From Anaerosolibacter sp. (GTDB lineage Bacteria; Bacillota; Clostridia; Peptostreptococcales; Thermotaleaceae): a stretch of DNA of 64,000 nt. Shown in pieces: positions 7,929 through 17,682 of the stretch. The notes beneath the pieces are model-generated. The model was not told the DNA's origin and did not search any database. It saw only the letters and a list, made by a program, of their open reading frames with translations. The stretch is taken from assembly GCF_029240175.1 (NCBI RefSeq), contig NZ_JARBTM010000011.1:1-64000 (forward strand). Direction: 5' to 3'. The translations under genes and the position numbers were made by a program. How positions within the stretch are numbered: the first letter of the stretch is position 1; each line of letters starts with the position of its first letter.

Positions 7929-9692
7929 ATGAGTATACATTTGGAAAAGGTAAGCCAGATATTCAATCGTTTAAAAGAACAGTGTCACAATAGTTTATTT
8001 AATGAAAATTTACTTTCCCAAAAGGCACTGAGAGATATGAATGTTATATGTATTTTAGATGAATTTAGCTATGAATGCTTCAAACATGAATGTAATTTAA
8101 TACAGATTACGCCTGGTAACTATATGGATATATTAAACTCAACAGCGGTGGATATGCTCCTTGTTGAATCTGCTTGGATTGGTGATAATGGCAAGTGGTG
8201 TGATAAGATTGCAAATTTAGAGGATACCAATGATCCGAGTTTACGAGATTTAGTACATCAATGTAGGGAAAGAAGAATTCCCACTGTATTTTGGAATAAA
8301 GAAGATCCCATGTTTTTCAATAGTTTCATTGACGCGGCCAAATTATTTGACTATGTTTTTACCACGGATGAAAACAGTCTCGATAGATACAAATCAAAAC
8401 TGCAGCACAGTCGTATTGAAGTTTTGCCATTTGCAGCTCAACCTAAAATTCACAATCCTATGGGCAGAAATCAACAAAGACTTGGAACAGTTGCTTTTGC
8501 AGGAACATGGTATGGTGGTGTGCCCCATAGGGTTAAAAGTATGGAGATGCTTTTAGAACCATCAATAGAGTATGGAATACACATTTATGATCGTATGAAG
8601 GGCCAAACTGAAGATAAGTCTTTTACATTTCCATCAAAGTATGAGCCATATATTAAGGGATGCTTATCTTATGAGGAAATAACAGAGTATTATAAATTTT
8701 ATGATGTGTTTTTAAATGCAAATTTAATAATTGACAGTCCAACTATGTTTTCGAGGAGAGTATTTGAATTATTAGCCTGTGGCACAAATATCATTAGCAG
8801 TTATGCATTAGGCATTGAAAAAAATTTTTCTAGAATTGTAAAACAGTGCAATGATCGTGAAGATGTAAAAAAATATCTAGATATATTGTTAAACAATAAA
8901 GAATTACGTGATCGTATTTCTTTGATAGGGCAGCGAAAAATATTTGATGAGCATACCTATAGGCACAGATTGTATAGCATATTAAACAAAACTCAATTTT
9001 CATATAAGGAAGATACTGAGCCTGGCGTTTCAATCATTTCAATAGTAGATAAACCAGAATATATTGAAAAGGTAATGAAAAACTTTTATAGGCAAAGCTT
9101 TAAAAATAAGGAACTAATCCTCATGTTAAATTGCATAGATCGTATCAATGAAAAAGATTTAAAAAAACAATTAAGTGACGATATTCACGTAATTTTTCTG
9201 GAATCAAAACACAATTTAGGAACAGCCATAAACACTGCTGCAACACAAACTAAGTATGAATACCTATCTGTATTCGATCCCCAAGATTATTATGCGCCTA
9301 ATTTTATTAAAGATTTGATGAATACCTTCAAATATTCGGAAGTCGATATAGCTTGTAAAGGGTCATATTATATTTATCTACCACGCTACAAAGCTTTGGC
9401 AATTCGAACTCCGAATAGAGAATATGAGTTTATTGATCAGTTAGATAGTTTCTCATTTATCTTAAAAAAGCAACGATGGAATCAGATATATTCCTCTGAT
9501 AGAGAAGAGGATGTTCTTTCTATTCTATCTGAAAATTGTATTAGAGAAAATATAAGAGTTTTTTCTACAGATCGATTCAATTATGTTCACGTGTTACGAT
9601 TTGCATCTGATAAATCTTACGAAGACGAGTATCTTCAGTCGTCAGAGATTGTTCTATACGTTGATGATTTTACTGCTTGTATAACAGTATAG
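7929..9692 (+). CDS. CgeB-like glycosyltransferase fused to degenerate GT2-like domain
   Basis: 587 residues. Residues about 38-345 form a CgeB/glycosyl-transferase-1 type unit with SPTMFSRRVFELLACGTNIISSYALGIEK, the donor-binding signature of this family. Residues about 355-587 align with the GT-A domain of the next protein, but the metal-binding motif reads D450-P-Q-D453 instead of four aspartates, and the later catalytic segment is not conserved. The C-terminal domain may be inactive or regulatory. No signal peptide; cytoplasmic. It is followed after 25 bases by its paralogue. Likely glycosylates a surface or spore-coat component; the acceptor is unknown. Confidence 0.85.
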   Translation: MSIHLEKVSQIFNRLKEQCHNSLFNENLLSQKALRDMNVICILDEFSYECFKHECNLIQITPGNYMDILNSTAVDMLLVESAWIGDNGKWCDKIANLEDTNDPSLRDLVHQCRERRIPTVFWNKEDPMFFNSFIDAAKLFDYVFTTDENSLDRYKSKLQHSRIEVLPFAAQPKIHNPMGRNQQRLGTVAFAGTWYGGVPHRVKSMEMLLEPSIEYGIHIYDRMKGQTEDKSFTFPSKYEPYIKGCLSYEEITEYYKFYDVFLNANLIIDSPTMFSRRVFELLACGTNIISSYALGIEKNFSRIVKQCNDREDVKKYLDILLNNKELRDRISLIGQRKIFDEHTYRHRLYSILNKTQFSYKEDTEPGVSIISIVDKPEYIEKVMKNFYRQSFKNKELILMLNCIDRINEKDLKKQLSDDIHVIFLESKHNLGTAINTAATQTKYEYLSVFDPQDYYAPNFIKDLMNTFKYSEVDIACKGSYYIYLPRYKALAIRTPNREYEFIDQLDSFSFILKKQRWNQIYSSDREEDVLSILSENCIRENIRVFSTDRFNYVHVLRFASDKSYEDEYLQSSEIVLYVDDFTACITV

Positions 9693-9717
9693 ATTTTAAT
9701 GAGAAGGAGATTTTCTT

Positions 9718-11427
9718 ATGATTATAAATTTAGAAACTGGTAAGCAGTTAAAGATTGCTTCTATCCTTGACAAATTTGGAGATGAGTGGATTAAACATGA
9801 GTGTCAGTTAATACCATTACCTATTATTAATTGGAAAACGATAATTGAAAACAATGGGACTGACCTATTGTTAGTTCAATCAGCTTGGCAGGGTAACAAT
9901 GGCACATGGAAATATAGAATTACCAATCTTCAATCAAGACCTAACGATCTTGCGTTAAGAAATATTGTTAAATGGTGCAAAAAGCACGAGATTCCGACAG
10001 CATTTTGGAATATTGAAGATCCTTACCATTTCGAAACTTTTTTAGAGGCAGCTAGGCAATTTGATTATATATTTACGACGGATATAAATAGCATTCCCAG
10101 ATATATCAGTCTGTTAGGTCATAACAACGTGTTTTTGCTACCTTTTGGCGTACAACCTAGATTGCACAATCCTATCAATAAAGATAAAGAAAAGTTTTCA
10201 CCGATTGGATTTTCAGGCACATGGCATAGGAATGGCCATGAAGCTAGAAAGCAAGATATGAAAATCATATTAGAGCCAGCACTTAAATACGGAGTTCATA
10301 TCTATGATCGTATGTATCACTATCATAAGGATAATAATTATCAATTTCCAGATATATATCAGCCTTTTATCAGAGGGACTGTTCCTTATGAAGAAACTGG
10401 ATCCATTTACAAAAAATATAATGTTTTTTTAAATGTGAATACCGTACAAGACAGTCCAACAATGTTCTCCTGTAGAGTATTTGAAGTATTAGGTTGTGGT
10501 ATCAACGTAGTAAGCGGGTATGCACTTGGCATAGAAAAAATGCTTCCAGAGATTGTTCGGTTAAGTAAAAATCAAAACGATACCATTAGGAATCTAGAAA
10601 TATTGATGCATAATAAAGAATTAAGGGACCGTCTGTCTGTAAAGGGAGTGAGAGAAGTTCTAAATAATCACACTTATAATCAAAGGTTAAAAAGTGTATT
10701 AGATCGTATTGGAATAAGATATATGGATAATACATGCAAAGGGGTAACATGTATAGTAAGCACAAATCGTCAAAAGTTTATAGACAATGTATTTGATAAT
10801 TACATGAGACAAACCTATGAGGATAAAGAGCTGGTTGTGGTTCTCAACAAAAACGATATGGACATGGAGCGTTGGTTGGAAAAGGCTCGAAACAATCCTA
10901 GTATAACTATTTATCATATAGATGAAAACCAAACATTAGGAGCTTGCTTAAATTTTGCAATATCAAAAGCTCGATATGATACTATTTCAAAAATGGATGA
11001 TGATGATTACTATGGTCCCAATTATCTTTTAGACCTAATGAATACTTTTCAGTATACGAAAGCAGATATCGTAGGTAAGCATGCTTATTATATTTACTTC
11101 GAAGAAAGTAAGGCATTTGCATTAAAATTTAAGGACTATGAAAACTGTTATGTAAATCTCATAGCAGGAGCAACATTGACATTTAAAAAATCTGTTTTTT
11201 CAAAAATTCAATTTTCCACAGATAGAAAGGCTGGGTGTGATTCGAAATTTCTAATTGACTGTAAACAACATGGATTTAAGATATACTCATCAGATAGGTT
11301 TAATTTCTGTGTATGCAGAAGGGCGGATATAAAAGATCATACCTATCAGATTGATGAGGAAGAATATCTTAGAAAATGTCAACTTATCGGATATGTAGAA
11401 GATTTCCAAACACATGTGGATATATAA
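9718..11427 (+). CDS. CgeB-like glycosyltransferase fused to GT2 glycosyltransferase
   Basis: 569 residues, paralogue of the preceding protein along its full length but without the first 37 residues. The N-terminal CgeB-like unit (about 1-330) has SPTMFSCRVFEVLGCGINVVSGYALGIEK. The C-terminal GT-A domain (about 338-569) keeps an intact acidic motif D427-D428-D429-D430 in SKMDDDDYYGPNY and a downstream DRKAGCDSKFL that may carry the catalytic base. It could transfer two sugars, one per domain. CgeB proteins act late in sporulation on the spore surface in Bacillus; that role here is inference. Confidence 0.87.
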   Translation: MIINLETGKQLKIASILDKFGDEWIKHECQLIPLPIINWKTIIENNGTDLLLVQSAWQGNNGTWKYRITNLQSRPNDLALRNIVKWCKKHEIPTAFWNIEDPYHFETFLEAARQFDYIFTTDINSIPRYISLLGHNNVFLLPFGVQPRLHNPINKDKEKFSPIGFSGTWHRNGHEARKQDMKIILEPALKYGVHIYDRMYHYHKDNNYQFPDIYQPFIRGTVPYEETGSIYKKYNVFLNVNTVQDSPTMFSCRVFEVLGCGINVVSGYALGIEKMLPEIVRLSKNQNDTIRNLEILMHNKELRDRLSVKGVREVLNNHTYNQRLKSVLDRIGIRYMDNTCKGVTCIVSTNRQKFIDNVFDNYMRQTYEDKELVVVLNKNDMDMERWLEKARNNPSITIYHIDENQTLGACLNFAISKARYDTISKMDDDDYYGPNYLLDLMNTFQYTKADIVGKHAYYIYFEESKAFALKFKDYENCYVNLIAGATLTFKKSVFSKIQFSTDRKAGCDSKFLIDCKQHGFKIYSSDRFNFCVCRRADIKDHTYQIDEEEYLRKCQLIGYVEDFQTHVDI

Positions 11428-11526
11428 ATTTCTAGAGAAACAAAATTGCTTAAATAATAAATTTTTTGGTTTCAAAGCGTATTAATTCTAAGGGTATTTT
11501 AAATATATGGAAAGAGAGGAATTAAA

Positions 11527-12840
11527 ATGAGCCAGATTTTAATGCAAAAGATACGCGATAAGGAGGCTATCATTGCAGTCGTTGGATTAGGTTATGTTGG
11601 ACTTCCAATGGCAATTGCAATCGCAAATGCTGGCTACAAAGTTTTGGGAATTGATATATCAGAGGAAAGAATAGATACACTTAACAAAGGTATATCCTAT
11701 ATAATTGATATAGAAAATGAAGAGATTGAAAAAGTAATTAACAAAATGTTATTTACATGTAAAGATTTTTCGGTTCTCTCATCTGCCGATGTCATTAATA
11801 TTTGTGTGCCAACACCCCTTGACCAACTAGAAAAACCTGATGTTTCACATGTAGAGGATGTTATTAATCAACTTATTAAGTATATGAGAAACGAAACCTT
11901 GATTATTTTAACGAGTACCACATACCCTGGAACAACAGAAGAATTGATCATACAAAGAATCGAAGAAGAAACGCATTATAAAGTAGGCTCAGATTTTTTT
12001 GCATGTTTTTCACCTGAAAGGATAAACCCCGGTAGTGTAGACTTTAAGACTACAAACACACCGAGAGTGATAGGAGGTGCTACAAGTATTTGTTTAGACC
12101 TAGGAGTTGCACTATATTCTAAATTTACAGAATTTATATTTCCTGTTAGATCACTAAAGGTTGCAGAAATGTCTAAGTTGCTAGAAAACTCATTTAGATT
12201 TATAAATATTACAATGATAAATGAACTTGCTTTGATATGTGATGAAATGAATATCAATGTGTGGGAAGTGATCGAGGCTGCATCTACGAAACCTTATGGA
12301 TTTATGCCATTCTTTCCTGGACCTGGTATTGGAGGACATTGTATTCCTGTTGATCCTATCTATCTATTGTGGAAAGCTAAAAGCTATAATATTGATTGTC
12401 GTTTCATTGAGTTAGCAGATCAGACGAATCGGAAAATGTCTACCTATATAGTTAAAAAGGTGTTGGAAATATTAAAGACAGCCGAAGTGGTACCTATAGA
12501 TGCTATAGTGTACGTTATTGGCATAACATATAAAAAAGATATTGATGATCTAAGAGAATCTCCTGCTTTAGAAATAATGCAGCAGTTAATGAATAATAAA
12601 ATTCATGTGAGATATTATGATCCTTATATTGACCAAATTGAAATAGCAGGAGAAATACTTTATGCGCAATATCTTGATGAAGATAGTATTAAGGAAGCAG
12701 ATGTAGTGCTTATTGTTACAGAGCATAGTTGTATTAATTATGACCTTATTGTTAGAAATGGAAAGATTATATATGATACGAGGAATGCAACGAGAGGCAT
12801 TGAAAGCAATAACATAATTCTCTTAGGCGGGAATAGGTAA
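11527..12840 (+). CDS. Nucleotide-sugar (UDP-GlcNAc/ManNAc/Glc type) 6-dehydrogenase
   Basis: 437 residues. NAD-binding GLGYVGLP at about 20-27, substrate segment FSPERINPG, and catalytic Cys272 in GIGGHCIPVDP. It performs two NAD-dependent oxidations converting the C6 hydroxyl of a UDP-sugar to a carboxylate. The sequence style (TSTTYPGTTEE, PSRV-type IGG) is nearer to the WbpA/WecC/TviB group of N-acetylhexosamine dehydrogenases than to Ugd, but substrate cannot be fixed from sequence. It follows the two glycosyltransferases after 99 bases and probably supplies a uronic-acid donor for the same glycan. Confidence 0.93.
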   Translation: MSQILMQKIRDKEAIIAVVGLGYVGLPMAIAIANAGYKVLGIDISEERIDTLNKGISYIIDIENEEIEKVINKMLFTCKDFSVLSSADVINICVPTPLDQLEKPDVSHVEDVINQLIKYMRNETLIILTSTTYPGTTEELIIQRIEEETHYKVGSDFFACFSPERINPGSVDFKTTNTPRVIGGATSICLDLGVALYSKFTEFIFPVRSLKVAEMSKLLENSFRFINITMINELALICDEMNINVWEVIEAASTKPYGFMPFFPGPGIGGHCIPVDPIYLLWKAKSYNIDCRFIELADQTNRKMSTYIVKKVLEILKTAEVVPIDAIVYVIGITYKKDIDDLRESPALEIMQQLMNNKIHVRYYDPYIDQIEIAGEILYAQYLDEDSIKEADVVLIVTEHSCINYDLIVRNGKIIYDTRNATRGIESNNIILLGGNR

Positions 12841-12889
12841 CGCTATTTTAAGAATATCTAAACCCATCAATCTAAGGCAATTTCACTTT

Positions 12890-12927
12890 CAAAATAGAAA
12901 ATGATAATTTATTTTGAGTTTTTATTT
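12890..12927 (+). terminator. Weak terminator-like hairpin after nucleotide-sugar dehydrogenase
   Basis: CAAAATA (12890-12896) pairs with TATTTTG (12910-12916), followed by AGTTTTTATTTT. The stem is AT-rich, so strength is doubtful. Confidence 0.4.
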
Positions 12928-12992
12928 TGTGAAAAATCAAATATAATTAGTTTATAATAATATTTATAATCATGAATTAAGGGAGGGTGCAG

Positions 12993-14228
12993 GTGTTTAA
13001 CAGTAAAGAATTCTTGTTGAGTAATGGGATACAATTAACAACGATCCATAGAGAAACACAGATCTCATCTATACACGTTGGATTCAAGATGGGAGCAATG
13101 TATGAAAAAAAGAATGAAAAGGGAATATGCCATTTTATTGAGCATATGTTGTTCAAAGGAACCAAGAAAAGAAATAATCATCAAATCAATCAAGAGCTAG
13201 AAGAAAGAGCTGGATCGTATAATGCATATACAAACTATATCTCTACAGTTTTTTCTATAACGGCACTTACTGAGGAGTTAAGCCCATCTATTGAACTTTT
13301 ATCTGACATGATGATAAACTCCACATTTCCGGAAGAGGAAATAGAAAAGGAAAGAAAAGTGATTCTTGCAGAAATAAAAACAGATTTAGATGATGTTGAG
13401 CAATATAGCTATAAAAAAATCAATGAGACGGCATTTAAAAGTGGACCACTGAGACATGCCGTAATAGGCAGTGAAAAAACAATAAAGGCGTTTACAAAGG
13501 AGCAGCTGGAGAATTATTATCATACCCATTATATTCCCAACCAGTGTTATATAAGTGTTGTTTCACCCTTACCCCATGAACAGGTGAAGGAAATGGTAGA
13601 AAAATATTATTTAAAATGGATGTCTAGGGAAAAGTCAGCTGTCAATGTAGTGATTGAAAAGAACAAAAACACTCGGAAAGTGTCTTACAAAACAAATATC
13701 GAACAAAGTACCCTTATTTACCTCTATACTTTCCATGGGTTTTCTAGAAGAGAAGAACTCGCATTAGAGATTTTAAACTATAAGTTTGGTGAAAGTGCAA
13801 ACTCCGTTCTTTTTCAGGCATTAAGAGAAGAAAAAGGCCTTTCCTACGATATATATTCAGAAATCGACCCCACAGAGGCACTAAAAACTCTATATATTTA
13901 TACAGCCGTAGCGGAAGAGGATATTGAGGAAGCACGCAATGCAGTAGATGATTGTATTCAAAGGATTAGGAATAGGGAAATATGCCTAGATGAAAAGACG
14001 ATTCATCTCATGAAAAAGGTCCTCCGAACAGCTGTAGCTTCGATTATGGAGGATTCTGAGAGTTTAGGAAATTATGTGCTTCATCAAAAAATCATGGGTA
14101 AAAAAACAGATGCTTTTGTTGAAGATATGAAGGAACTTGACAATATCCATGCCAACGAAATCTATGAGGTGGCAGAGAAAATATTTAATGATCCTACAGT
14201 GCATACACTCCTAAATAGAAAAAAATAG
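12993..14228 (+). CDS. M16 family zinc peptidase
   Basis: About 411 residues. The inverted zinc motif H47-F-I-E50-H51 (HFIEHMLFKGT) and the downstream ERKVILAEI glutamate are both present, so this is the catalytic subunit type of the M16B (YmxG/MlpA, processing peptidase) family, not an inactive partner. A C-terminal M16 half follows (about 190-411). The GTG at 12993 is chosen because GGGAGG lies six bases upstream; the earlier GTG (12987) touches that site. No sporulation partner genes are adjacent. Confidence 0.92.
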   Translation: MFNSKEFLLSNGIQLTTIHRETQISSIHVGFKMGAMYEKKNEKGICHFIEHMLFKGTKKRNNHQINQELEERAGSYNAYTNYISTVFSITALTEELSPSIELLSDMMINSTFPEEEIEKERKVILAEIKTDLDDVEQYSYKKINETAFKSGPLRHAVIGSEKTIKAFTKEQLENYYHTHYIPNQCYISVVSPLPHEQVKEMVEKYYLKWMSREKSAVNVVIEKNKNTRKVSYKTNIEQSTLIYLYTFHGFSRREELALEILNYKFGESANSVLFQALREEKGLSYDIYSEIDPTEALKTLYIYTAVAEEDIEEARNAVDDCIQRIRNREICLDEKTIHLMKKVLRTAVASIMEDSESLGNYVLHQKIMGKKTDAFVEDMKELDNIHANEIYEVAEKIFNDPTVHTLLNRKK

Positions 14229-14377
14229 AAAAGACAAACCATGACGAAGATATAATCATTGGATTCGGATAAGATAGTATCAACGAGCAGAGGTGCCATC
14301 TTCTGTTTACTTGTACCAATTTTTATGATAAAATTACAATGGTTTGATAAGCTGTTAAGAAAACAAGGAGTGGAAAT

Positions 14378-15100
14378 ATGGGAAGACATGGGACAATTGC
14401 GAATCGAAAAGAGAAACAGGATGCAAAAAGAGCACAAATTTTTACAAAGTATGCCAGAGTAATAACCGTAGCTGCAAGACAAGGCGGCTCTGATCCAGAA
14501 TATAACGCAACATTAAAGACTGCCATCGACAAGGCCAAGGGCATCAACATGCCAAATGATAATATAGAGAGAGCCATCAAAAAGGGTGAGGGCGGACTAG
14601 ACGGAGCCAATTTTGAAAGCATTGTTTATGAAGGTTATGGCCCAAATGGGATTGCAGTTATTGTTGAAGCTTTGACAGACAATAGAAATAGAACGGGTGC
14701 CAACATGAGATACTATTTCGATAAAAATGGTGGAAATCTTGGTACAACAGGCTGTGTTGGTTTTATGTTTGATAGAAAAGGGCAAATCATCATCGAAGCT
14801 GATGGAAAAATCAGCGAGGATGAATTGATGGAGCAAGCCCTTGAAGCAGGTGCTGAGGATTTTGTTTCTGAAGGTGGAGGCTATATCATTATCACAACAC
14901 CTGAAGATTTATATACTGTAAAGGATGCTTTAGCAGAAAAAGGATATACATTTGTTTCTGCAGATGTAGCCATGATACCTCAAACTACCGTGAAACTGAC
15001 AGACTCGGAACACATCAAGTTTATGAACAGACTTGTAGATATGCTTGAGGATGACGACGATATTCAAGAAGTGTTTCACAACTGGGAAATGGAAGAATAG
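14378..15100 (+). CDS. YebC/PmpR (TACO1) family protein, YeeI-like subgroup
   Basis: 240 residues, full length for the family. The N-terminus [20 protein letters not shown] differs from the classical MAGHSKWANIKH and matches the second subgroup typified by B. subtilis YeeI. Conserved segments [16 protein letters not shown] and [14 protein letters not shown] are present. Family members were described as DNA-binding regulators and more recently as ribosome factors relieving proline-stalled translation; which applies here cannot be read from sequence. AAGGAG ribosome site upstream. Monocistronic, with a strong terminator after it. Confidence 0.95.
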   Translation: MGRHGTIANRKEKQDAKRAQIFTKYARVITVAARQGGSDPEYNATLKTAIDKAKGINMPNDNIERAIKKGEGGLDGANFESIVYEGYGPNGIAVIVEALTDNRNRTGANMRYYFDKNGGNLGTTGCVGFMFDRKGQIIIEADGKISEDELMEQALEAGAEDFVSEGGGYIIITTPEDLYTVKDALAEKGYTFVSADVAMIPQTTVKLTDSEHIKFMNRLVDMLEDDDDIQEVFHNWEMEE

Positions 15101-15128
15101 AAAAGCCGCTCTGCTAGTAGAGATTTTA

Positions 15129-15178
15129 GACACTTTTATACCCTTATCGATTGCTACGTGGTATAAGAGTGTTTTTTT
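15129..15178 (+). terminator. Intrinsic terminator after yebC-like gene
   Basis: CACTTTTATACC (15131-15142) pairs with GGTATAAGAGTG (15160-15171), 12 bp with one G-U, followed by seven Ts. Confidence 0.9.
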
Positions 15179-15231
15179 ATAATATAAAAAACCTGGTGTA
15201 TAGTGCATGAGAGAGATAGGTGGCATTCAGA

Positions 15232-15399
15232 ATGTTTAATTTTATATTAGGAAAAAAGAGGAATGAGAATAAAAATTCAGTGCCCTCAGAAGATTCTAAG
15301 AGAATTAGGGAAATTGTATATAAAAAAGAAAACAAAAAAATCAGCAAGGTGTCCGATGATGTCCTTGCAAAGGCCATTAAGGATATACTAAAAAAATAA
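15232..15399 (+). CDS. Small basic protein of unknown function
   Basis: 55 residues, Lys-rich, with a predicted helical C-terminus (VLAKAIKDILKK) and no hydrophobic segment. AGGTGG lies eight bases before the ATG. It is the first of three closely packed short genes (15232, 15419, 15626). I recognise no family. Confidence 0.6.
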   Translation: MFNFILGKKRNENKNSVPSEDSKRIREIVYKKENKKISKVSDDVLAKAIKDILKK

Positions 15400-15418
15400 A
15401 GGCAGAAGGGGTTCGTTA

Positions 15419-15595
15419 ATGAAAAGGGTTCATTGTGCCAGCTGTAAGTTTTATTATGTTACCTGGGATACGAATTTTCCCTATGGCTGTAAACTATATC
15501 AGATCAAATCTAAGCAATTACCTTCAATCTTGGTGATACAGTCCACGGGAAAGAAATGTGATCAGTACATCTCTAAGAATGATGGATTGCAGTAA
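15419..15595 (+). CDS. Small four-cysteine protein, probable metal-binding
   Basis: 58 residues. Cysteines occur as CASC near the start, then FPYGC and KKCDQY. The core VTWDTNFPYGCKLYQIKS recalls a widespread small bacterial family (VTWD-FP-GC-F-KS-MPS) that is sometimes misnamed uracil-DNA glycosylase; I base that on memory of the pattern. Four conserved cysteines suggest zinc binding. Ribosome site AAGGGG upstream; 19 bases after the previous small gene. Function unknown. Confidence 0.7.
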   Translation: MKRVHCASCKFYYVTWDTNFPYGCKLYQIKSKQLPSILVIQSTGKKCDQYISKNDGLQ

Positions 15596-15625
15596 GAACT
15601 TTCTAGACAATAATGGAGGATACAT

Positions 15626-15868
15626 ATGGCTATACAAATAGGTAAAGAAAATGAAGATTTACTGTATGTAAGTTTCAATTATGCACCTGACCGTATCGAG
15701 AAAATAAAAAAAATTCAGGGGAGCTATTGGGTACCCAAATACAAGCAGTGGCATATCCCTTATACTAGAGAAAACCTGTTGAAGATACTTCAGCTTTTTG
15801 ATGACGAAGAAGTATGTACAGATGATGCATTGGGTAATATGCTGATAATGAAGTCACAATATAAATAA
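15626..15868 (+). CDS. Short protein resembling the N-terminal arm of some tyrosine recombinases
   Basis: 80 residues. The pattern YAPDRIEKIKKIQGSYWVPKYKQWHIPYTRENLLKIL resembles the small domain found at the N-terminus of some XerA/XerD-like integrases and in HARP-type proteins, here on its own. No catalytic recombinase domain follows. It could be a stand-alone nucleic-acid-binding module or a relic. Ribosome site GGAGG six bases before the ATG. Confidence 0.7.
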   Translation: MAIQIGKENEDLLYVSFNYAPDRIEKIKKIQGSYWVPKYKQWHIPYTRENLLKILQLFDDEEVCTDDALGNMLIMKSQYK

Positions 15869-15870
15869 CC

Positions 15871-15920
15871 TTGAAGATATACTCTGAGTGATAAAAGGAG
15901 TATATCTTCTTTTCTTTTTT
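15871..15920 (+). terminator. Intrinsic terminator after the small-gene cluster
   Basis: GAAGATATACTC (15873-15884) and GAGTATATCTTC (15898-15909) form a perfect 12-bp stem followed by a long T-rich tract. Confidence 0.9.
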
Positions 15921-16012
15921 AAAAAGTTTTAAGGAATGGATTACGATTCAATGAATTTGATATAATAAAAATATATACATGATTTTCCTATTGATGGAGA
16001 GGGGCGAAAAAT

Positions 16013-16996
16013 TTGGATAAACCTAAGGTGTTAGTAACAAGAGAAATACCGGGGGAGGCTATACAGTTATTGAAGGAATACTGTGATGTTGAGATGAATC
16101 CCTATGACCGAGAAATGACACGGAAAGAACTGTTAGAGCGTGTTGCCGGCAAGGATGGTGTATTATGTTTATTGACGAATACAATTGATGAAGAAGTGTT
16201 AGATGCTGCAGGGAAACAGTGTAAGATATTTGCAAATTATGCTGTTGGATATAATAATATTGATATAAGCGGAGCTACAAAGAGAGGAATTGCGGTTTCC
16301 AATACACCAGGCGTGCTAGATAATGCTACTGCTGATTTGGCGTGGGCCCTTTTATTTGCAGTATCTAGAAGAATTGTTGAAGGAGATACATTTGTTCGGG
16401 AAGGTAGATTCACTGCATGGAGTCCTACGCTCTTGTTAGGGAGGGATATTTCGGGAAAAACCTTGGGAATCATTGGGGCAGGTCGTATTGGAAGTAACTT
16501 CGGAAGAAAGGCAAAAGCCTTTGACATGAAGATTCTCTATACAGCAACAAGGCCTAATCAAGTGTTTGAAGAAGAAACAGGAGGCAAATTTGTAAACAAA
16601 GATACACTGTTGAAAGAATCTGACTTCATTTCTGTGCATGTGCCACTGTCTCCAGCAACGAAGCATTATATTGGAGAGAGAGAGTTTGATATGATGAAGA
16701 GGACTGCAGTATTGATCAATACATCTAGGGGACCAGTGATCGATGAAAATGCCCTGGTTCAAGCATTGAAAGAGAAGAAAATTTGGGGGGCAGGGCTAGA
16801 TGTATTTGAAAATGAGCCTGAGCTGGCAGCTGGGTTGACCCAATTAGAGAATGTAGTAATTGTACCCCATGTTGGATCTGCCACAATAGAGACCAGAGTA
16901 AAGATGGGAATCATGGCTGTACAGAATATTATTCAAGCACTTCAGGGAGAAATACCCCCTAATTGCATCAACCCTGAAGTATTTCAACACGAGTAA
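16013..16996 (+). CDS. D-2-hydroxyacid dehydrogenase (hydroxypyruvate/glyoxylate reductase type)
   Basis: 327 residues starting at TTG after a strong GGAGAGGGG site. NAD(P)-dependent reduction of 2-oxoacids. The Rossmann motif GIIGAGRIGS and the catalytic triad R239 (NTSRGP), E268 (FENEP) and H286 (VPHVGS) are all present. Overall sequence resembles glycerate dehydrogenase/glyoxylate reductase (GyaR, GHRPR) rather than D-lactate dehydrogenase or SerA. Substrate assignment is from resemblance only. Its stop lies two bases from the stop of the convergent MgtC-like gene with no terminator between. Confidence 0.9.
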   Translation: MDKPKVLVTREIPGEAIQLLKEYCDVEMNPYDREMTRKELLERVAGKDGVLCLLTNTIDEEVLDAAGKQCKIFANYAVGYNNIDISGATKRGIAVSNTPGVLDNATADLAWALLFAVSRRIVEGDTFVREGRFTAWSPTLLLGRDISGKTLGIIGAGRIGSNFGRKAKAFDMKILYTATRPNQVFEEETGGKFVNKDTLLKESDFISVHVPLSPATKHYIGEREFDMMKRTAVLINTSRGPVIDENALVQALKEKKIWGAGLDVFENEPELAAGLTQLENVVIVPHVGSATIETRVKMGIMAVQNIIQALQGEIPPNCINPEVFQHE

Positions 16997-16998
16997 TA

Positions 16999-17682
16999 TT
17001 AGATGTGCAGCATTCCCTTTGATATTTCAACATTTGTCACGCCATCGAGGCCTAATAAATTTTCTATAATCGAAGATTTTTGCACTTTCTTTGGAATGGA
17101 GAGCTGGAGTTGAATAGATATAAACACATCATCCACGGGCGACATGCTTATATTCTTAATGGTAATATTTAAATCCCCTAGAGTGGTGCCAATTTTACCA
17201 ATTTGACCTGGCTTATCAATGGATATTAGCTGAATAAAGGTCGTATGGTCAAACCGCGGAAGAAAGTTCCTTTCAAACTTGGAGAAAATAATTAGTGTTA
17301 TCAACACAATAATGGTTGTGGCAATTGCCCCTATATAGAAGCCGCTACCGATGGCAATACCTATACCGGCTACAGCCCATAATCCCGCAGCGGTGGTTAA
17401 TCCCTTGACGGAGGAACCCTCTCTTATAATAGTACCGGCACCAAGAAAACCAATACCACTGATTACCTGGGCACCAAGTCTCGCTGGGTCCATAGTTGTA
17501 TAAGCCTTAAAACTATAAAATAAGTATAAGTTGACCAACATAATTAGGGTAGAACCAATACAAACCAATATATGAGTTCGAAAACCTGCTGGTCGATTGA
17601 GACTTTCTCTTTCAATGCCAATCAATCCACCTAATAAACACGAAAGACTTAGACGAATAATAATATCCATTGTACTAAACAT
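16999..17682 (-). CDS. MgtC/SapB family membrane protein with C-terminal ACT-like domain
   Basis: 227 residues from the ATG at 17682, which has AGGAGG nine bases upstream on the minus strand; a TTG at 17691 lies inside that site. Four to five membrane segments occupy the first 145 residues, with family motifs GLIGIERE, GFRTHILVCIGS and ISGIGFLGAGTII. Residues about 150-227 look like an ACT-type regulatory domain (IDKPGQIGKIGTTLGDLNI). MgtC proteins are linked to low-magnesium survival and ATP-synthase control in other bacteria; the role here is open. Confidence 0.92.
   Translation of the reverse strand: MFSTMDIIIRLSLSCLLGGLIGIERESLNRPAGFRTHILVCIGSTLIMLVNLYLFYSFKAYTTMDPARLGAQVISGIGFLGAGTIIREGSSVKGLTTAAGLWAVAGIGIAIGSGFYIGAIATTIIVLITLIIFSKFERNFLPRFDHTTFIQLISIDKPGQIGKIGTTLGDLNITIKNISMSPVDDVFISIQLQLSIPKKVQKSSIIENLLGLDGVTNVEISKGMLHI

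Noticed and set aside
14259-14462. Frame starting before the YebC-like gene on the same strand
   Set aside because: Overlaps the confident YebC frame, lacks a ribosome site and has no family pattern; a shadow.
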